A program made the position numbers and the translations under genes. This document shows positions 4,723-7,243 of a stretch of 7,243 nucleotides of DNA, piece by piece. Each line of letters begins with the position of its first letter. Within the stretch, counting starts at the first letter, position 1. Below the pieces are notes generated by a model, which worked only from the letters and a program-made list of their open reading frames with translations, was not told the origin of the DNA and made no database searches. Origin of the DNA: ANME-2 cluster archaeon (GTDB lineage Archaea > Halobacteriota > Methanosarcinia > Methanosarcinales > Methanocomedenaceae); assembly GCA_023544495.1 (NCBI GenBank), contig JAMJFV010000099.1, positions 1-7,243 on the forward strand. Reading direction: 5' to 3'.

Positions 4723-7243
4723 CTATGGTCCTCTGGGACGTTTTTCCATAATTGGTCCTGAATCTGGCTTACTATCGGGATCCACATCAGGTGTCAATTC
4801 ATTAAATATTTTATCATAATATATATATTTCTTGGTTATAGGGCGTGGATGCTCCGGAACAGATGTATGCTCCACATCCTCGTATATAACAGCTGATTTT
4901 CGTGTTAAGGGTCGTCCCGGGATTGGTGAGGGTACTTTCATTGTTATTCCTTTTTTAACGGACTCCCTGTTCAAAAGATTACTGAGCATCTTAGATGGTC
5001 TGTTCAGTGCAGACAATTGTTTTGCTGCATGGGATGATTCAGCTACCATTGATGGCAGTTCTTTCCATCTCTTTATGTTTACCACAAGTGATATCCCGCT
5101 TTCAGCCAGAGAATACTTATTATCACCCAACCTTCGGCGACCGAAAGTGACAGCAGCATCTGTTATCGAAAGTGACAATATGAACATCAGGATCATGACT
5201 GAAAAACTCCTGATCTGGTTACCTTCAAGCCATCCCGCACCTGTGTTCGTAACATCGAGAAAGTACAATATGAGTCTCAATAGTACATACCCTGAACAGA
5301 TGAAGATTATTGGATGAGCAAGGTTAAGGATACGTGGATCTATCAATTTCCCATTTATTTTAACATTGGTGTCGCCTATCTTATCCCATTTAATGCTAAC
5401 AATATATAATGAAGTTATTACTAAAATGGCAAAAAATATCAGGTAATGTGGTACTTTTTCCTTCCAGATACCGGTCCATGTGATTGGTGAGGGGGCAGTA
5501 TGTATTTTTGGTGTGGCCTGCACTTGAGCGGACTGGGTAGGAATGACCGGTGGTTCTGAAGATGAGTCCGGTGAGACCGATGAGACCATTGAAGGGCGTG
5601 ATAGGTTAATTCCCGAGATGGCAAAAGCCCCGATATTCATTCGTATCGGAAGATTAGCTTTGTAGTAATAGCTATTCGGACCTTCACCGATCTTCCGTGT
5701 AGAAATCTTTTCCCAGTTTTCAATGGAGTCATCGTAGCTATAAAGGGTAATAGTATTCAACGTGATATTGTTATCCTTCACCCATGATTTATCAACATAA
5801 AATGAGATCGTTGGATCTTCCACATTTGTTTCTGATATCAGGCCCATGGGACCAATCCAGACATTCAGGTTCTTAAAAACTATATCCGGAGCGTTTTTAT
5901 CTACCAGTGAAGAGGTGTGGTTAAGGATCTCTACTTTTGTAGCTTCTTTTCCGAAACTGATGAGCCCTGTGAAGTTGACATAGGTCACATAGTTACAGTC
6001 CAGGTTAAAATTATAGCTGACTTCCTGGTCTTTACCGATAAATCTGCGGTCGGTTTCGGTGCAGATGATATTCTTGAAGCTTTCACCTGACGTGCCGAGG
6101 CCACCACTACTTTCTCCACCAGAGCTTTTCGTAGTTGTGGCATCTTTCACAGTAATTATTAATGTATCAGTAGCATATTTACCGTCAGAATCACTTACAT
6201 TGAGGGTGACGGTATAGGTACCTGGATTATTGTAGGTATGAGTTGATGTGGCACCGGTGGCGTCAGAAGTTATGCCGCCTTTGGCATCGAAATCCCACGA
6301 ATAACGTACAATACCTACATCGTCAGATGAACCAGAACCATCGAAATGAACAACGGTATTTTTATTGACATTCTGATCGGGGCCGGCAACAGCAATAGGA
6401 GTGGTAGTATCCTTCACGGTAACGTTCAATGAATCATTCCCATAATTGCCAGCGGAATCACTAACTTTAAGGGTGACAGTATACGTACCAGGATCCTTGT
6501 AGGTATGAGTTGGTGCGGCACCGGTGGATTCAACAGTAATGCCGTTAGTGGCATCGAAATCCCAGGAGTAACCTGTGATACCAATATTATCAGACGAACC
6601 TGAACTATTGAAATGAACAACAGTATCTTCATTGACAGTCTGATCGGGACCAGCATCGGCGATGGGAGAGGTGATATCTTTCACGGTAATGGTCAATGTA
6701 TTCGTTTTATGATTGCCAGCGGAATCACTGACATTTAGAGTGACAGTATAGGTACCAGGATCGGGATAGGTATGGGTTGTGGTGATACCGGTAGCCTCAA
6801 CGGTTATGCCGTTACTGGCATCGAAATCCCACGAATAACTCTCAATTGCAGCATTATCATACGAACCAGAACCATCGAAGGCAACAATTGTATCTTCATT
6901 AACAATCATATCTGGGCCGGCAACGGTAATGGGGGGAGTGGTATCCTTCACGATAACGGTCAATGTATCAGTTGCATAATTACCATCAGAATCACTCACA
7001 TTAAGGGTGACAGTATAGGTACCTGGATTGAGGTAGGTATGGGTTGGGGTGACACCGGATGCCTCACCAGTTATGCCGTCTCTGGCATTGAAATCCCACG
7101 AATAACGTACGATACCCACATCATCAGATGAACCGGAACCATCGAAAGTAACAGCTGTATCTTCATTAACGGTCTGATCGGGGCCGGCATCGGCATTGAG
7201 AGAGGTAGTATCCTTCACAATAACGGTCAATGTATCAGTTGCA
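4723..7243 (-). CDS. PKD-repeat surface protein with PGF-pre-PGF domain and three C-terminal membrane helices (5' end off the window)
   Basis: The frame is open through the right edge: codons before the TTG at 7230 read ATDT, continuing a PKD repeat. The TTG is therefore not a start, and the N-terminus with any signal peptide is outside. Counting from that TTG (residue 1), four full PKD domains of 89 residues follow (GPD at 16, 105, 194 and 283), each with YSWDF, HTY and PGTYTVTL. PKD domains are Ig-like extracellular folds for adhesion or spacing. A Ser/Gly linker (365-384) precedes a PGF-pre-PGF-type domain (385-540: C390 and C412, NVWIG, VDKSWV, NIGAFAISG). A Ser/Pro-rich stalk (541-590) leads to helices near 594-614, 637-659 and 672-696. 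GRRR (697-700) and a tail of about 135 residues should be cytoplasmic by the positive-inside rule. Many N-x-S/T sequons suggest glycosylation. There is no PGF-CTERM sorting signal. The stop is TAG. Its exact function is unknown. Confidence 0.88.
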   Translation of the reverse strand, partial: ATDTLTVIVKDTTSLNADAGPDQTVNEDTAVTFDGSGSSDDVGIVRYSWDFNARDGITGEASGVTPTHTYLNPGTYTVTLNVSDSDGNYATDTLTVIVKDTTPPITVAGPDMIVNEDTIVAFDGSGSYDNAAIESYSWDFDASNGITVEATGITTTHTYPDPGTYTVTLNVSDSAGNHKTNTLTITVKDITSPIADAGPDQTVNEDTVVHFNSSGSSDNIGITGYSWDFDATNGITVESTGAAPTHTYKDPGTYTVTLKVSDSAGNYGNDSLNVTVKDTTTPIAVAGPDQNVNKNTVVHFDGSGSSDDVGIVRYSWDFDAKGGITSDATGATSTHTYNNPGTYTVTLNVSDSDGKYATDTLIITVKDATTTKSSGGESSGGLGTSGESFKNIICTETDRRFIGKDQEVSYNFNLDCNYVTYVNFTGLISFGKEATKVEILNHTSSLVDKNAPDIVFKNLNVWIGPMGLISETNVEDPTISFYVDKSWVKDNNITLNTITLYSYDDSIENWEKISTRKIGEGPNSYYYKANLPIRMNIGAFAISGINLSRPSMVSSVSPDSSSEPPVIPTQSAQVQATPKIHTAPSPITWTGIWKEKVPHYLIFFAILVITSLYIVSIKWDKIGDTNVKINGKLIDPRILNLAHPIIFICSGYVLLRLILYFLDVTNTGAGWLEGNQIRSFSVMILMFILSLSITDAAVTFGRRRLGDNKYSLAESGISLVVNIKRWKELPSMVAESSHAAKQLSALNRPSKMLSNLLNRESVKKGITMKVPSPIPGRPLTRKSAVIYEDVEHTSVPEHPRPITKKYIYYDKIFNELTPDVDPDSKPDSGPIMEKRPRGP
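6142..7243 (-). repeat. Tandem 267-bp coding repeat (PKD domains)
   Basis: Measured from the conserved Gly-Pro-Asp codons, the units are 7185-6919, 6918-6652, 6651-6385 and a last one of about 243 bases (6384-6142). The end of another unit lies at 7243-7186. The spacing is exactly 267 bases each time. Unit 1 and unit 4 are more alike at the DNA level than adjacent units are. Confidence 0.9.

Noticed and set aside
4832..5317. A 161-codon open frame on the + strand
   Set aside because: It lies opposite the membrane and tail part of the PKD protein, whose helices and positive-inside pattern are convincing.
6772..7131. A 119-codon repetitive open frame on the + strand
   Set aside because: It is antisense to the PKD repeats; its own repetition only mirrors the 267-base coding repeat.
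7228..7230. TTG as the start of the PKD gene
   Set aside because: Upstream codons continue the repeat in frame to the window edge, and the TTG is the Leu of a repeated ATDTL motif.
6142..7243. Regular repeats suggesting a CRISPR array
   Set aside because: The unit is 267 bases, in frame, and translates to PKD domains; there are no short direct repeats with unique spacers.

Overview
The window looks like chromosomal DNA from a methanogen-lineage archaeon of the Methanosarcinales/ANME-2 type. This placement is inferred from gene content; no rRNA or other marker is present. The supporting genes are a glucosyl-3-phosphoglycerate synthase of the kind known from Methanococcoides, an archaeal Thg1-like 3'-5' polymerase, a small PRC-barrel protein beginning MRAE, and a large PKD-repeat surface protein with a PGF-pre-PGF domain. 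Promoters are TATA-type and ribosome sites resemble GGTG/GAGG, both typical of archaea.

Layout from left to right. (1) The 3' end of an unrecognised gene on the + strand (to 311), with its start beyond the left edge. (2) A minus-strand pair: a small polyferredoxin (1999 to 1661) followed by gpgS (1575 to 364). The ferredoxin appears frameshifted, because a remnant of its expected fourth cysteine motif lies in the next frame just past its stop (1680 to 1612). (3) A 167-bp gap (2000-2166) with the ferredoxin promoter and a spaced 7-bp inverted repeat. (4) A second minus-strand pair, PRC-barrel (3199 to 2924) then thg1 (2907 to 2167), 16 bases apart and probably one transcript. (5) A divergent promoter region (3200-3381). 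(6) A TraB/PrgY-family membrane protein on the + strand (3382-4665) ending in a T-rich tract. (7) The C-terminal 840 or so residues of a PKD-repeat cell-surface protein on the minus strand (4723 to 7243), which runs off the right edge.

The genes do not form one obvious pathway. GpgS makes the precursor of the compatible solute glucosylglycerate, but its phosphatase partner GpgP is not here. Thg1 is a tRNA 5'-end repair or maturation enzyme. PRC-barrel, TraB and the PKD protein point to envelope or cell-organisation roles that are not defined by the sequence. I see no phage, insertion sequence, CRISPR array, tRNA or rRNA, and no convincing new multi-gene system. The observations most worth checking are the apparent frameshift in the ferredoxin, the replacement of the usual PGF-CTERM tail by three membrane helices and a long charged cytoplasmic tail in the PKD protein, and the non-adjacent near-identity of two PKD repeat units.
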